64,000 nucleotides of DNA from Theocolax elegans (taxonomy: Eukaryota > Arthropoda > Insecta > Hymenoptera > Cerocephalidae), in assembly GCA_026168455.1 (NCBI GenBank), contig CM047428.1, positions 34,647,255-34,711,254 of the forward strand, given 5' to 3'. The translations under genes were made by a program, and so were the position numbers. Within the stretch, counting starts at the first letter, position 1; the number at the start of each line of letters is the position of its first letter. This document shows positions 35,701 to 45,586 of the stretch, in pieces. Below the pieces are notes generated by a model. The model was not told the DNA's origin and searched no databases. It was given only the letters and a program-made list of their open reading frames with translations.

Positions 35701-36010
35701 AGAACAGGCGAAGGAAAAACAAGCTAAGGTTTTTAATAAGGGTAGGAGGGACGTCAGATTTTTCCCGGGAGATAGGGTACTTTGTAGGACTCATTATTTG
35801 TCTAACGCCGCGAATAGGTTTTCGGCAAAACTGTGTCCTAAATACAAAGGACCTTACACCATATTGGAAGTATTATCGCCCACCGTGTATATTATTGATA
35901 GGACTGATAAGTCTAAAGGGAAAATTAATAAGGTACATGTAAAAGATCTGATCAGGTATGTTACACCACGGGGAGTGAAGGGTAGTAAGGACTGTAAGGT
36001 AGCAGGGTAG
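32357..36010 (+). CDS. pol: Pol polyprotein (protease, RT, RNase H, integrase), open
   Basis: Read in the -1 frame after the slippery site this gives about 1217 residues. The protease motif LIDSGS has its aspartate at about residue 203, followed by ILGMDF. RT: FCVDYRDLN, DAYPLP, KIDLKQAYFQV, YLDD at 515-518. RNase H: QCDAS at about 664, TEKECLALIWA (Glu about 705), TDHSALKWL. Integrase: HCETSAGH with CDVCQRYK, catalytic Asp 926 (AADMMEF), Asp 985 (LTDNGKEF) and Glu 1020 (ANAVER), so the last spacing is 34 residues, one less than the usual 35. Near the end KYKGPYTILEVLSPTVY is the GPY/F module, with no chromodomain seen. All catalytic residues I can check are present. It would be made as a Gag-Pol fusion, but the gag upstream is damaged. 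Confidence 0.95.
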   Translation, partial: RQIGSSERSPDSRITAVGTDRALPSYCFPEVNLEVRVGENIDRINIEGVSPKVNVGKLDRSKGAIPRSKGNLRSISRDDPENNSGVRIIEDRLLKGAERIDIELLAKKGKVDRGGTQVSEGRSQDNQEIRGYARLNLINKGVELLLGDNKEKEKEKSPMIFLGNKETPDRSTEPKQGVSVSNIENRHYLKVILGGQEYRALIDSGSTLSLVGSRIAEQFKDRLKSSDVVIKNVNGGLVRALGTLEINLEIDGHVGKINCRALKDLESDMILGMDFGKLFNFGDRLGQDQWRVREGPWRSYSSEKGTNHPIIFGECAGISELQDEERDKVQKLVHNLLPDINADRLGMTDLTEHSIDVQGAPPIKHRTRRISPKMLEAAHEEVRKMLQLGVIERSASDWSSAPVLVRKSDGSIRFCVDYRDLNSVTKRDAYPLPQMDSILDKIRKARYISKIDLKQAYFQVKMAPASRKYTAFAVSGSGLWQFKRMPFGLTNAPMTFQRLIDAIFGPEFEPFIFGYLDDIIIVTESFDEHLKYLDLVLRKLLDAGLTVNRDKCEFCCSWVTYLGFILDRDGLRTNPDKVSPVVNYPVPRTIKELRRFFGMIAWYSRFIENEAELKIPLVRLLHKGQEWIWGEEQQEAFDTLKRALTVAPDLARPDFSKPFKVQCDASNYALGAVLTQEQEDGEHPIVYISRILSAAERNYSTTEKECLALIWAIKKLRPYLEGYPFTAITDHSALKWLRNLKEPTGRLARWAIEMQQWDFEIVHRKGSLNQVPDALSRMYPGEVDTVAAFQEIRDTWYLNMLKNVEQFPNRYQQWRVENGLLYRYRNNPLLDPVTNRDEDWRLVVPEEQRERVIRDAHCETSAGHLGVEKTYDRVIRDYYWRGVWYDVNRFVVGCDVCQRYKVSQLGPQGLLSSRVIERPWVVVAADMMEFPPSKSQCKYLLVFQDLFTRWIELKPLRTADGKSVAKAFEVLILFRWETPDYLLTDNGKEFENKFLNDVLAEYGVKHVTTPPYHPQANAVERSNRTLKTMIAAFVKNDHRTWDQHLNEFRHAINTAIQSSLKVSPAFLNYGRHPRPVKSLRREVESRELIQKGDEKAWADRVQRLDILRDIVTKHIEQAKEKQAKVFNKGRRDVRFFPGDRVLCRTHYLSNAANRFSAKLCPKYKGPYTILEVLSPTVYIIDRTDKSKGKINKVHVKDLIRYVTPRGVKGSKDCKVAG

Positions 36011-36250
36011 TTAGTAGAGGTCTCCTTACTAAAAGTAGGGATGGTTTAGAAAACCAAGGAAGAAAGTGGATTAATGACTGGAGCAGGATGAATTATAAGA
36101 AGTTCACGTAAGTTTTTTTTTATTATTATTACTGTATATTTTTTTTTATTGTGTTGGGGCGTCACGTTATCCCGGGAGTATATGCAGGTAGTATTTTAAG
36201 GAATAAACTATCCTTACCAGGGTAAGTAAAGTTTAGGGGGGGGGGGGTAA
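36011..36250 (+). promoter_or_regulatory. 3' untranslated region with G-rich polypurine tract
   Basis: No open frame, hence no env. A run of 13 or so G residues (about 36236-36247) followed by taa lies immediately before the 3' LTR, where the polypurine primer for plus-strand synthesis is expected. Confidence 0.75.
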
Positions 36251-37732
36251 TGTGATGTAGTAACATCACTGGGCGTCGCCTGTGGAGCCTTGGTAGGTGT
36301 ATGCGCGCACCTCCGGACGCGCACCACTCCGCGGTAGTACCCGGGTACTATTCCCGACGGTGGGGATCGCGCACACCCGGGGAAACGGTCGCGAGGCACG
36401 TTGTTTACGTGCCGGCCCGCGCTCAGTTGTCGCCATCTTGAATCGATCTAGATTCAAGCGCGCGCACACTGAACACGCGGTCCGCGCTCGTATCGATATG
36501 GGGATCGCGCGCATATAGTATAGGGAATTCGGAATGCGGATAGTGGGGGAACATGTGTATAAGAGTACGGAGATAAATGTATATTTGAATTTAGCGCTGT
36601 TAACTAGAGAATAATTTAGTGATCTATTGAACCAATCAATAGATGACTTTATTAGAGAATAAGACTTCCGTATGGGTAAATATAACAGCATATTACGTTA
36701 TATGACTGTGATTACCTTAAATACGGAAAGTCGAAATACTAGTTGGGACAATGATAACTTATGCAAATTAGTTGTCATTTTTATTTATAGTAGGGTAAAT
36801 ACGGGTAGCTTTATTACACCTGTGACGGATACGGAAGGGTTGGAGAATTATAATATTGCCGTATCCCTCGCAGATAACGAGAGAGAGCATAGATAGGGAT
36901 ATTAGGAGATTGAGGGAGATAGAAAATCGGGGAAGAAGTTTGGCGTGACTCGGAAAAACGGATCATCGCCATTCTGATTCTACCTACCGAAAAGTATAGT
37001 ATTGCTTCAGTATTCTGATCCTATCGATCTTCCAGATAATAGTGTTCTGTATCTTCTAATCTTATCGATCACACAAAGAGTGTTGTTTTCTGTAGTTTTG
37101 ATTTCGGAGATTTATCGTAGTTATTTTACTATAAAGCAGGATTTGTTTTTGTATAAGAAGGATTAAGGAGTATCCATAGATTTATCACTGTAATAAGGAG
37201 GAATAATTATTCAAAAGTTATACAGATATATATATATAAATTTCCAAACGGAATAGCATCCGAGGAATATATTTGGATATTATTTATATTATATTGATTA
37301 TCTTATTGATTTATTTACATCGAATTGGTGAGTTATTTTAATTATTAAAATAATAATTGATTTATTTAGTGGGGACAAAATAAGGATAAACTCAGTGCGC
37401 GTTTTTCTTATTAAATTAAATTATTTATTTGATTAATTATAAAGTAACGTTCTCTCTCTCGTGGTTAGTGGTGCCACGGGATCTATTATTAGATCCCGTA
37501 ATATAATTATATATATCTAAATTTTGTTAAGGGTGTTAATATTCGTTACGCGGTTTAATAGGTATCCGGACCTATTATTTTATTCAACGGAACTTCCTCT
37601 GGGTGAGTCCACCGGGTGATCAGGACGAATAAATTAATATTATTGTTTTTTTTTCTTTTCGATGATGTTTGGGATCCGGATAATTTTGTTTAAATAATAT
37701 TTTCGTTATTTGAATTAAAAACCAGCATCACA
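36251..37732 (+). repeat. 3' LTR of the 27.7-37.7 kb element
   Basis: 1482 bp, about 99% identical to the 5' LTR by eye, with the same TGTGATG...CATCACA ends and the same 5' hairpin. It is followed by AGAT, the target duplication. Confidence 0.95.
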
Positions 37733-37736
37733 AGAT

Positions 37737-37802
37737 TAAAAAAAGTTATACCATCACTTTATGGAAATGAAAACATTGTTTTCATGGTTAGAATTTTATC
37801 AA

Positions 37803-37841
<39 letters not shown>
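37737..37841. repeat. Spacer and (CT)n microsatellite
   Basis: Short unique sequence, then a CT repeat at about 37807-37835 ending ctttctct. A similar CT tract with the same ctttctct ending follows the LINE tail at 42687-42713, so the LINE may have inserted into a CT microsatellite and duplicated it. Confidence 0.6.
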
Positions 37842-38128
37842 GGCGCGGTGAGTACTAAGACATATGTTTTATTTCTCCGTACTATTTCTATAATCTTTTG
37901 TACTCACGCGACCAACTCGAGTTTTAGTGCATAGCATATTGGACGTCCACTGTCTACAGTTGTACCTATTAATTTAGATGCATTTATACTGTAGGCAGTT
38001 GTCTGCAAATAAAGAAAATAAATCTCAATAATCTTGGAGGTTAGCTGGAGAAATCTGCGAGCGGCAAAATCGGGCGGCAAGTTCACGCACGGAGTCTTTA
38101 CCAACGTTGCGAAACCCAACGAGCGAGC

Positions 38129-39325
38129 ATGGCAACACCGCGAGGATGTTTTGTTTGCGGAGTACGTCTAACACGCAAGGACTACACAGAGGTGTGTAAT
38201 CTGTGCAATAATATTACTCACACTAACTGCTTTGAGGTCGTGCCGGGCTCGTCCGAGCGGCGCTGCTGTAACCTTGCGAAAACGCGATCGAAGGTGTTGG
38301 TTACAGCTTCGAACGACACGAGGGCGCCACCGCCTGGGTTACCGCGCCAGTCTGTCGCGACCGACAGTGCCGCGTCGGCGACCACGCCCACCCTTACCAC
38401 CTCTCACGCAAAGAGAGTAGCCTCGCCTCCGTCGCCATCAATGTCGCAGGTTGCGAAGCAACCTCGCGGCGCTCCGCCCACTGTACCCAATCAGACGACA
38501 TGCGACGCGCCAAGTGACTCCGTGAAAATGGCGGTCGATATACCACCGTGGTTGGACGCTTTTACCCAGAGTTTGCGGGAATGCTTGCGAAATGATATAA
38601 AATCGGTATTAGAAGTTGTAAATCGTGTTGAGGGCAAAGTCGACGAGGTTAAGACGGAGATAAAAGATCTGAAAACGAAGGTAAACGAAATCGAGGAAGA
38701 AATGGATGAAAAGTTTACAGCTATTGATGCGCGTATTGGCAAACTTGAAGACCGGGTCAGCAGCTTAGAAAAAAGCAATAAAGGTGTGATTGCAGTTTCT
38801 CAACCTCCTTCAAAAGACACGTGTGAGCTACTTATTACCGGGCTGCCCAAGGGTACGAGAAAAACTGAAAACGAACTATTAATTGATTTACTTGGTATAT
38901 TAAAACTGCCTAATCTAAGCAGTCAAATAATTGATTTTCGTCCTTGGACTCCAAGATTGAAACTAAACCCGGCGGGCTCTCCCGCAACACCGATGCTCAC
39001 TCAAGGAATTGTGGTTAGAATGTCGTCAATAACATCTAGAGACGCAATTATTGAGAAGACTCGACTCCTGAAAGGACAAAAGGCGCGGGATATTTTCGGT
39101 GAAGGTGGAGAGAATGCTCTGTTTGTCAGGCCCCTTTGGCCGAAGCCCGTTTTTGAGCTGTGGCAAGCGGCCATGCGTAAATCGAGAGAGCTGGGCTATG
39201 CGAGGCCCATAGTTTTAGATTTAATAGTTTTTATGCGTAAGGTGAGGGATGGACCGTTGATGCGTATAAATTCGGAAGCAGATTTCACAAACTTCCCTCC
39301 TCTCTCTCCAACTCACACCAAGTGA
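38129..39325 (+). CDS. LINE ORF1 protein with PHD-like finger and coiled coil
   Basis: 398 residues from ATG 38129. The N-terminus has a PHD-like metal-binding pattern: Cys7, Cys10, Cys23, Cys26, His31, Cys34 and a Cys pair at 46-47. A Ser/Thr/Pro/Ala-rich linker follows (to about residue 135). Residues about 150-225 form a coiled coil with regular heptads (VEGKVDEVKTEIKDLK, IGKLEDRVSSLEKS). The last third (LLITGLPKGTRKTENELL onward) is a conserved ORF1 C-terminal domain that I would expect to bind nucleic acid. Such proteins coat the LINE RNA. The frame is intact and ends with TGA at 39323-39325, directly in frame with ORF2. Confidence 0.85.
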   Translation: MATPRGCFVCGVRLTRKDYTEVCNLCNNITHTNCFEVVPGSSERRCCNLAKTRSKVLVTASNDTRAPPPGLPRQSVATDSAASATTPTLTTSHAKRVASPPSPSMSQVAKQPRGAPPTVPNQTTCDAPSDSVKMAVDIPPWLDAFTQSLRECLRNDIKSVLEVVNRVEGKVDEVKTEIKDLKTKVNEIEEEMDEKFTAIDARIGKLEDRVSSLEKSNKGVIAVSQPPSKDTCELLITGLPKGTRKTENELLIDLLGILKLPNLSSQIIDFRPWTPRLKLNPAGSPATPMLTQGIVVRMSSITSRDAIIEKTRLLKGQKARDIFGEGGENALFVRPLWPKPVFELWQAAMRKSRELGYARPIVLDLIVFMRKVRDGPLMRINSEADFTNFPPLSPTHTK

Positions 39326-42300
39326 GATGGGGCTGGTCGGGCCAAATCATCGAAACCATCAAAATCATCGAAGTCATTTTCCATTTTTCACTCTAATATA
39401 AATCGTTTAAAAACACACTTTGCATCTATCGAAGCATTAATTCATCCTGCCTCTCATGATGTCATCGCAATTACCGAAACCTTCCTTACAAATCACGATT
39501 CTTCGGAAATTATTAAACTACCGGGCTACGTATTATATCGATTGGATCGGGAAGGTAAGGAGGGGGGAGGTGTTGCGGCGTATGTGCGTGAGGATTTTGG
39601 GGTAAAAATTATCGCGCACTCTGAACCTATTTTTTCAAATGCTCCGGAGTATCTGGTGCTATGTTTGACAGGTAAAACGTTTTCAATGGTTCTAGCAATT
39701 GTTTACCGTAGGCCTTCGGCCGCTTATCCCACGGAATTTTTTGAGGTATTGTCAGACATACTACCACGATACAAATATGTCATGGTCACTGGGGATTTCA
39801 ACATTGACATGAGCTCTACCAGTGCCATGGCAAGCAGGTTTAGAGCAAATTTGACGGCTCTGGGACTTTCACTCATCCAGTCAGAGCCGACGCATCACGC
39901 GATGACATCAGGTGGGCCATCTCACACGTGGTTAGATCTCTTCCTCATTCGTGAACCGGTACCTGAACATGAATACACTAAGACGTTAGCTCCTTTCGCA
40001 GCTGGACATGATGCCATCAGTATTTCTATTAGGATTGAAAATGAGCAACCTCAAGTGAAGGTAATTGGTAAGCGAAATTTGGAGGGGATCAACCTTCATA
40101 ATCTCGCAACTACATTTGAATCATGCATAACCTCCTCTTCCTTATCGGAATCATCCCCTCATCCTTGGCTCGACCAGTCCGATCTCATGGATATTTCTCC
40201 GATCAATCATCACCTTAGTCAACATTCACATCAAGTTCTTTCATCCCATAATATTCATAGCACTATTTCATCTACATTATCATCCTTATGCAACTCAATT
40301 TTAACAACTTTTGACTTGTTAGCGCCTGTAATTTTTCGCACCATTAAGACAAACCACAAACCCTGGATTTCCCGGGAAATCAGAGAAAATATTAAAGCCA
40401 GAAATGTAGCTTTTACTAGATTTCGTGCTTCAGGTTCTGTTGACGATTATACCATGTACAAGGGACTTAGAAACCAGGTTTCAAACTCTGTTAACACAAG
40501 CAAGTTTCACTATCTGGCAAAGAAACTCAATAGCACGAAAGACCCGAAGAAATCGTGGAAATGCCTAAAGTATATGGGCCTCAGTGCGAAGACAAACCCA
40601 TCACCGCTTAAATTATTCTCACCCCATCAGCTAAATTATCATTATGCATCAGTTTCACATAATATTCAACCACTTTCCGTACAATCATTCTCTACCATTA
40701 TATGCAACTATTGTCCTACATCACCCTCATCTCCTTCTTTTCATTTTTCTACTATAACCGCGAAAGAAGTTCAGCATGCAATACGGGGAGCGTCCTCAAG
40801 GGCAGTGGGGATTGATGGCATATCCGTTGAAATGATTAAATTGTTAGAGCCTCAATTAACACTGCACCTTGTTGACCTCTTTAATAATATGCTCTCAGTC
40901 GGCTATTTTCCCGAGAGCTGGAAAAGGGTAACACTGTTCCCTTTGGCGAAGTCGGGCAGGATAGAATCGTGTTCAGATACAAGACCGATTGCGAAACTAT
41001 GCGAACTCTCGAAAATCTTGGAGAGACTTGTACATAATCAGTTGTCTGAATATCTTGTTAAAAATCATATCCTTGTGGACAGACAAGCAGGTTTTCGCAG
41101 AGGGCACAGTACCCAGACAGCACTTCTGGGTGTCCTGGATGACGTTAGAAGAGCCATTGATGCTAGAAAGATCACGATTCTCATCCTGTTTGACTTCTCC
41201 AAGGCATTTGATACTGTGCCTCATGGCAAACTTATGCAGAAATTGTGTGAGATTGGATGCTCTGACAACACACTGAGTTGGTTTTATCGGTATCTTGTAG
41301 GTCGCATGCATGCAGTGGAGAGTGAGACGGGCGTGTTGTCAGACTGGCTTGAGATAAATGCGGGAGTGCCTCAGGGCAGTGTTCTTGGCCCGATACTCTT
41401 TTCCATCTATATAAATGATTTGCCTAAAGTTCTTTCTCACAGCAATTATATGCTGTTTGCCGATGACGCCCAGGTCTACCACTCGTTTTTTCCGTCAGAA
41501 TTAGAAACAGGGGTACAACGTATAACGCAAGACGCAAATGCGATAGCCCTATGGGCTCACACAAACGGATTAAAGCTTAATGTAAAAAAGACGAAGGTTA
41601 TGATTCTGGGTAGTCAGGCTTTCTTATCGCGCATCGACTTGAACACTGCCCCGAAGGTAGGGTTGGGAGCGGATCTCCTAAATTATGAATGCGAGGTTAA
41701 ATCGCTTGGGGTCATGATCTCTCCCTCTCTGGATTGGTCAAGACAGGTATTAACTATCTCGAGCCGTGTACATGGGGTTTTACACTCGTTACGATATTAT
41801 AAAAAGACGTTGTCTCGTGGTCTTAGAAAGAGATTGGTGGAGGCTCTGATTTTTCCGCACTTCGACTATGCATGTGCGGTGTTTAACGATGTTGACCAGA
41901 CCAGAAATCTGAAACTCCAAAGACTGCTAAATGCTTGTGTCCGATTCGTGTGGGGAGACATAGCAAGGAGAGATCATGTAACTCCTTATAGGTTAAGTCT
42001 CAGGTGGTTGTCAGTTGAGTCCAGACGCTCATACCTCATTGGATCACTTGCGTACAATATCATTGCTCATAACTCACCCACATATCTGGCAAACCATTTT
42101 ATAAAAATAAATACCCTCTCTCATAACCCTCGCACCTCTACTCGTCATCCTTCAAAATTGCTACATTATCTTCCCCCTCGTACAGAGTCTCTGAATAAAT
42201 CTTTTGTCATCACCGCATCTAAAATCATTAACGAATTTTCTACATTTTCATTCGACACTTCATCCATCACTCATTTCAAAAACGCATTATTCGATCATAT

Positions 42301-42388
42301 GTTTGGACTTGACAAAACTGCCTGGGAAATTAGAGTTCGAAACGAGGGGTTGACACCTCCTCAGATCCCTCACCTAAATCTAGAATAA
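39326..42388 (+). CDS. LINE ORF2 protein: AP-like endonuclease and reverse transcriptase
   Basis: The frame is open from 39326, right after the ORF1 stop, for about 1020 residues. The first methionine lies well inside the endonuclease, so the true start is unclear. The endonuclease has SNINRL near residue 26, ITETFL (Glu about 51), VYRRPSA, GDFNID (Asp about 157), TWLDLFLI and AGHDAI (His about 228). The RT has RPIAKLCELSKILERL, GFRRGHSTQTALL, FDFSKAFDTV, GVPQGSVLGP and FADDAQVY (Asp 713 and 714). After the RT comes a long thumb/C-terminal region without a zinc knuckle that I can see and without RNase H. Catalytic residues look intact, so this copy may be young. It would nick target DNA and prime reverse transcription there. 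Confidence 0.9.
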   Translation, partial: DGAGRAKSSKPSKSSKSFSIFHSNINRLKTHFASIEALIHPASHDVIAITETFLTNHDSSEIIKLPGYVLYRLDREGKEGGGVAAYVREDFGVKIIAHSEPIFSNAPEYLVLCLTGKTFSMVLAIVYRRPSAAYPTEFFEVLSDILPRYKYVMVTGDFNIDMSSTSAMASRFRANLTALGLSLIQSEPTHHAMTSGGPSHTWLDLFLIREPVPEHEYTKTLAPFAAGHDAISISIRIENEQPQVKVIGKRNLEGINLHNLATTFESCITSSSLSESSPHPWLDQSDLMDISPINHHLSQHSHQVLSSHNIHSTISSTLSSLCNSILTTFDLLAPVIFRTIKTNHKPWISREIRENIKARNVAFTRFRASGSVDDYTMYKGLRNQVSNSVNTSKFHYLAKKLNSTKDPKKSWKCLKYMGLSAKTNPSPLKLFSPHQLNYHYASVSHNIQPLSVQSFSTIICNYCPTSPSSPSFHFSTITAKEVQHAIRGASSRAVGIDGISVEMIKLLEPQLTLHLVDLFNNMLSVGYFPESWKRVTLFPLAKSGRIESCSDTRPIAKLCELSKILERLVHNQLSEYLVKNHILVDRQAGFRRGHSTQTALLGVLDDVRRAIDARKITILILFDFSKAFDTVPHGKLMQKLCEIGCSDNTLSWFYRYLVGRMHAVESETGVLSDWLEINAGVPQGSVLGPILFSIYINDLPKVLSHSNYMLFADDAQVYHSFFPSELETGVQRITQDANAIALWAHTNGLKLNVKKTKVMILGSQAFLSRIDLNTAPKVGLGADLLNYECEVKSLGVMISPSLDWSRQVLTISSRVHGVLHSLRYYKKTLSRGLRKRLVEALIFPHFDYACAVFNDVDQTRNLKLQRLLNACVRFVWGDIARRDHVTPYRLSLRWLSVESRRSYLIGSLAYNIIAHNSPTYLANHFIKINTLSHNPRTSTRHPSKLLHYLPPRTESLNKSFVITASKIINEFSTFSFDTSSITHFKNALFDHMFGLDKTAWEIRVRNEGLTPPQIPHLNLE

Positions 42389-42686
42389 GTTGTATAAATG
42401 TTTTTAATGCGTAATTTTTATCGATTTGTAAAAATTTTTTATATATGCTTAATTATTTATTTATTTATTATTTTATATATATATTGTTTTAATCGTTAAC
42501 CAATATTGTTATATAACTATTGTTGTTTTTATTATTATTATGTTATTGTTTTATTTTAAATTTTATACACGCTATTGTTGTTTTATATTACTATTATTGT
42601 AATTATCGTCAAATGTATTTGTATAATAGTGCCTACGGGGTCTCAACCCCAAGGCCAAATAAAATTTATTCATTCATTCATTCATT

Positions 42687-43303
42687 CTCTCTCTCTCTCT
42701 CACTCTTTCTCTCGTCGAGATGTCAAAGGTCGACATGCTATAATAGGATATGGGCGAATATGAAATCTTTACCTTGCAATAGTATCTGCATTGCACTACA
42801 ATAAAAAATACCGAAACGGAATAATGTGAGGTATTTGAAATAATTACGTAAATAAATAATTTTAATTGATAACTTTTCACACAAAATGAGCCAGATGATT
42901 CAGCTGTGATAAAAGTATTCACCTGAAACTAGCTCCCTCTCGTGGCCACGTTTGAACTTCTTCTATAAGTTTTTACTTTAGTACGCGCTCTCTCACGGGC
43001 TGGAAAGCATTGTTTCTCTTTCTATCTCATGCCTTTCCTATACTATCTCTATCTCATTTTGTTTGAAGTTGACTATATATATCAAAAGGGAGAAGACGAA
43101 AATTGAGGAAAGGAAATCAGCAAGCAATATCTTTGGCATTGATTTTCTTGATTGTGCGTAAATGAATTCGTGTAAAACTTGTTGTACAGTAAAGATTAAT
43201 AAATAAGGAACATAATGCGTGGCCAATAGCACAAAATAAATAAGTAATATTGAAGTGGTTAAAAAGTAAAAATCTGGTGGGGGGGCTAGTTAGCTGTATA
43301 TAA
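42687..43303. other. CT microsatellite and unassigned sequence, no gene seen
   Basis: CT-rich tract at 42687-42713, then mixed sequence. I see no gene. A G-run (ggtggggggg) lies at 43277-43285. Confidence 0.5.
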
Positions 43304-43395
43304 TGGCTCTCGCGCCTATACTTGCGTCAGGCGCTATCGCGCCTTTTGATGGCTCTCGCACCTATACTTGCGTCAGGCGCTATCGCGCCTTTTGA
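43304..43395 (+). repeat. 46-bp tandem repeat, two copies
   Basis: tggctctcgcgcctatactt... at 43304-43349 is repeated at 43350-43395 with one change. Each unit contains a small dyad, aggcgctatcgcgcct. It sits immediately upstream of the DIRS-like fragment. Confidence 0.9.
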
Positions 43396-43398
43396 TTA

Positions 43399-44773
43399 AT
43401 GCTTGCACAACTAATAGGAAAATTAATCTCATCTTGCCCAGCCATTGATTATGGCTGGCTTTACACTAAGAATTTGGAGTATTTTAAATTTGTTTCTCTT
43501 CTTGTTAATAATAATAATTATTCAGCGAATACTCAAATTCCTAGTTTTATACATAATGAATTGTTGTGGTGGATTGAAAATTTGAAATATAGAACAGAAA
43601 TATATAGAGAAAATGTAGAATTAATAGTATATGTGGTTTTTGGTCGTTAGAACAAAAGTCTTATCATATTAATTACAAAGAGTTATTGACGGTTTTAATT
43701 GCTCTTCATAAATTTCCCAACATACCGCACAATTCACAAATTTTACTTCGTATTGATAATACCACCGCTATAGCTTACATTAATAAAATGGGTGGTGTGC
43801 GTTTTTCAAAATATAATAAACTGGCTAGAAAAATTTGGCAATGGGCTGAAAATAGGAATATTTTCCTTTTTGCTTCTTATATAACCTCTCAGAATAATTC
43901 AGAGGCAGATGCACTTTCTCGAGTGAGTAATCTCGATACCGAATGGGAATTGTGTAATGAGGCTTTTAATTTTGTCGTAAAAGAATTAGGAGAAGTAGAA
44001 GTTGATTTATTTGCTACGAAATATAATGCTAAATGTTCTAAGTATTTTTCTTGGTTTCCTGACTCTCAGGCTATTCTTGTAGATGTATTTACAGCAAAAT
44101 AGTCACCTTATTTCTTTTATGCTGTTCCTCCTTTTGCTCTTATATCTAGAACTTTATCAAAGATTCAAAGAGAACAAGCTACCGCCATAATTGTGGTTCC
44201 AAACTGGCCGAGCCAGGTTTGGTACCCGTTATTTAAGTCATTAGTAATAAAAGAAGTATTTTTACTCGCAGATAAAAAATTACTTTTATCTCCTTGTAGG
44301 AAAATCATTCACCCGAGAGCATCAACGTTATCACTGATCGCAGCAAAGATATTAGGACTGCATTCACAAAAAGAGACATTCCAGTAGAAGCAGCGGAAAT
44401 TATGACAGCTTCAGTTAGGAAATCGACCCTTTCTCAATATAATTCAATGTTACATACATGGTTCGAGTTCTGCGATAAAGAAAAAATCGATGCTTACAAT
44501 CCATTGATTCCGAATGTTTTAACATTTTTAACCCAGAAATACAAAGAAGGTTCTAGCTATGGTACTCTCAATTCGGCGAGAAGTGCTATTTCTTTCATTT
44601 CACAAACCAGAATTGGCAATAATGAATTAGTTTCTAGGTTTATGAAAGGTGTTTCAAAACTTCGTCCTCCAAGACCCAAATATAATTTTACGTGGGACGT
44701 CTCAGTGTGCTCAGTCGCTAAAGGTTGTGATAACTCGCTACATGGTAATATATTCGAACTAGATGAAACATAA
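43399..44773 (+). pseudogene. DIRS-like fragment: RNase H and N-terminal tyrosine recombinase, broken
   Basis: The first segment (43399-43650) matches the linker after RT in DIRS elements (LIGKLISSCPAIDYGWLYTK, then LLWWIENL). A deletion and frame change near 43630 remove the first RNase H aspartate region; the frame resumes with SYHINYKELL. The RNase H continues with RIDNTTAIAYINKMGG and SEADALSR, then a VDLFATKYNAKC stretch typical of this group, to TAG at 44100. After about 300 bp in broken frames, 44402-44773 reads as the N-terminal, SAM-like part of a tyrosine recombinase (STLSQYNSMLHTWFEFC, SSYGTLNSARSAISF). The catalytic recombinase domain is absent. DIRS elements use such a recombinase in place of an integrase. 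Confidence 0.75.
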
Positions 44774-45586
44774 TTACAATCGAACTTCACAAGGTAAGTT
44801 CGTTTGATTGTTCAATAAATAATTACTACTTGCATTAAAATTGATAATTAATATATTTAAATAATAAATCTATTGAAGTAAATTAATAAAGAATAAATGT
44901 TCACATGTCGCAGTTCAGTAAATATTCACTGAAGAATTAAAATTGGAAAATTGAATGGGCTCAACTTAATTATTCTTAACTATTCGGAGTTACTTTGCTT
45001 AATTAAAATGTTTGGATTTCGTGAGTGGAAGGGTTAAGGAAAATAGAAAATTATGTAATCAAAAAGGCAAAAAAGTATCATTTGAATATATATTATGTGG
45101 TTTTAAGCTTTTATATTCTACTTAATAATACATATTTTTTTGCTAGTATATAACACTTACCAAACTTTTAACATTTTAATGATTATTTTTGTTATATACA
45201 AAAAATAAGTTGTTTATTAATTTAAGTAGAAATAGTAAATATTTCAAAATTCTAAATAATTTTAAGAGTTTACGAGTACCATTTGTAATAAATTAAAATC
45301 GTTCAATAATTTATAGTAAATAAACATTGTAATATTAGAAAATATCGTTATATTGTTTGTTTGTTAACGTAATTATACACTTGAAGTTAAACTTTTTAAA
45401 TAACAACAATTTAAACAATAAATAAAATAGATAATTAATAATTTTGAAAATTTTATTAATCCAATACATAAATTTTTTAACATGCCATTTTATTTTAGTA
45501 CATATTTTAAAAATAAGTTTTATGGCTAATTAAATACCTTAAAAACAACATTTCAACAAATATTTAATAAGTATTCTTAAAAAAAA
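44774..45586. other. AT-rich sequence, no gene seen
   Basis: Long AT-rich stretch without open frames, repeats or RNA genes that I can support. Confidence 0.6.

Larger units (their letters stand above)
27716..37736 (+). mobile_element. Complete Ty3/gypsy LTR retrotransposon with AGAT target duplication
   Basis: LTRs at 27720-29203 and 36251-37732 bound a 10.0-kb element. AGAT is duplicated at 27716-27719 and 37733-37736. Order: LTR, tRNA-Lys primer site, 1.1-kb leader, gag, -1 frameshift site, pol (protease, RT, RNase H, integrase), G-rich polypurine tract, LTR. I counted roughly 13 substitutions and one 2-bp indel between the LTRs (about 0.9%), so insertion was recent. Pol is open throughout. 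Gag carries a frameshift, a nonsense codon and an internal tandem duplication. No envelope gene fits in the 240 bp between pol and the 3' LTR. Confidence 0.95.
37842..42686 (+). mobile_element. Near full-length non-LTR retrotransposon (LINE, endonuclease type)
   Basis: A 5' untranslated stretch of about 290 bp precedes ORF1 (38129-39325). ORF2 (39326-42388) with endonuclease and RT follows, then a 3' UTR that ends in a small hairpin (ggggtctcaacccc), aataaa, and a (TTCA)n tail at 42669-42686. Both ORFs are long and open. The 5' border is inferred from the CT tracts flanking both ends. The endonuclease/RT layout and the tetranucleotide tail fit the jockey/CR1/I group, but I cannot name the clade. 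Confidence 0.85.

Noticed and set aside
36011..36250. An envelope gene in the complete Ty3/gypsy element
   Set aside because: Only 240 bp lie between pol and the 3' LTR, with no open frame.
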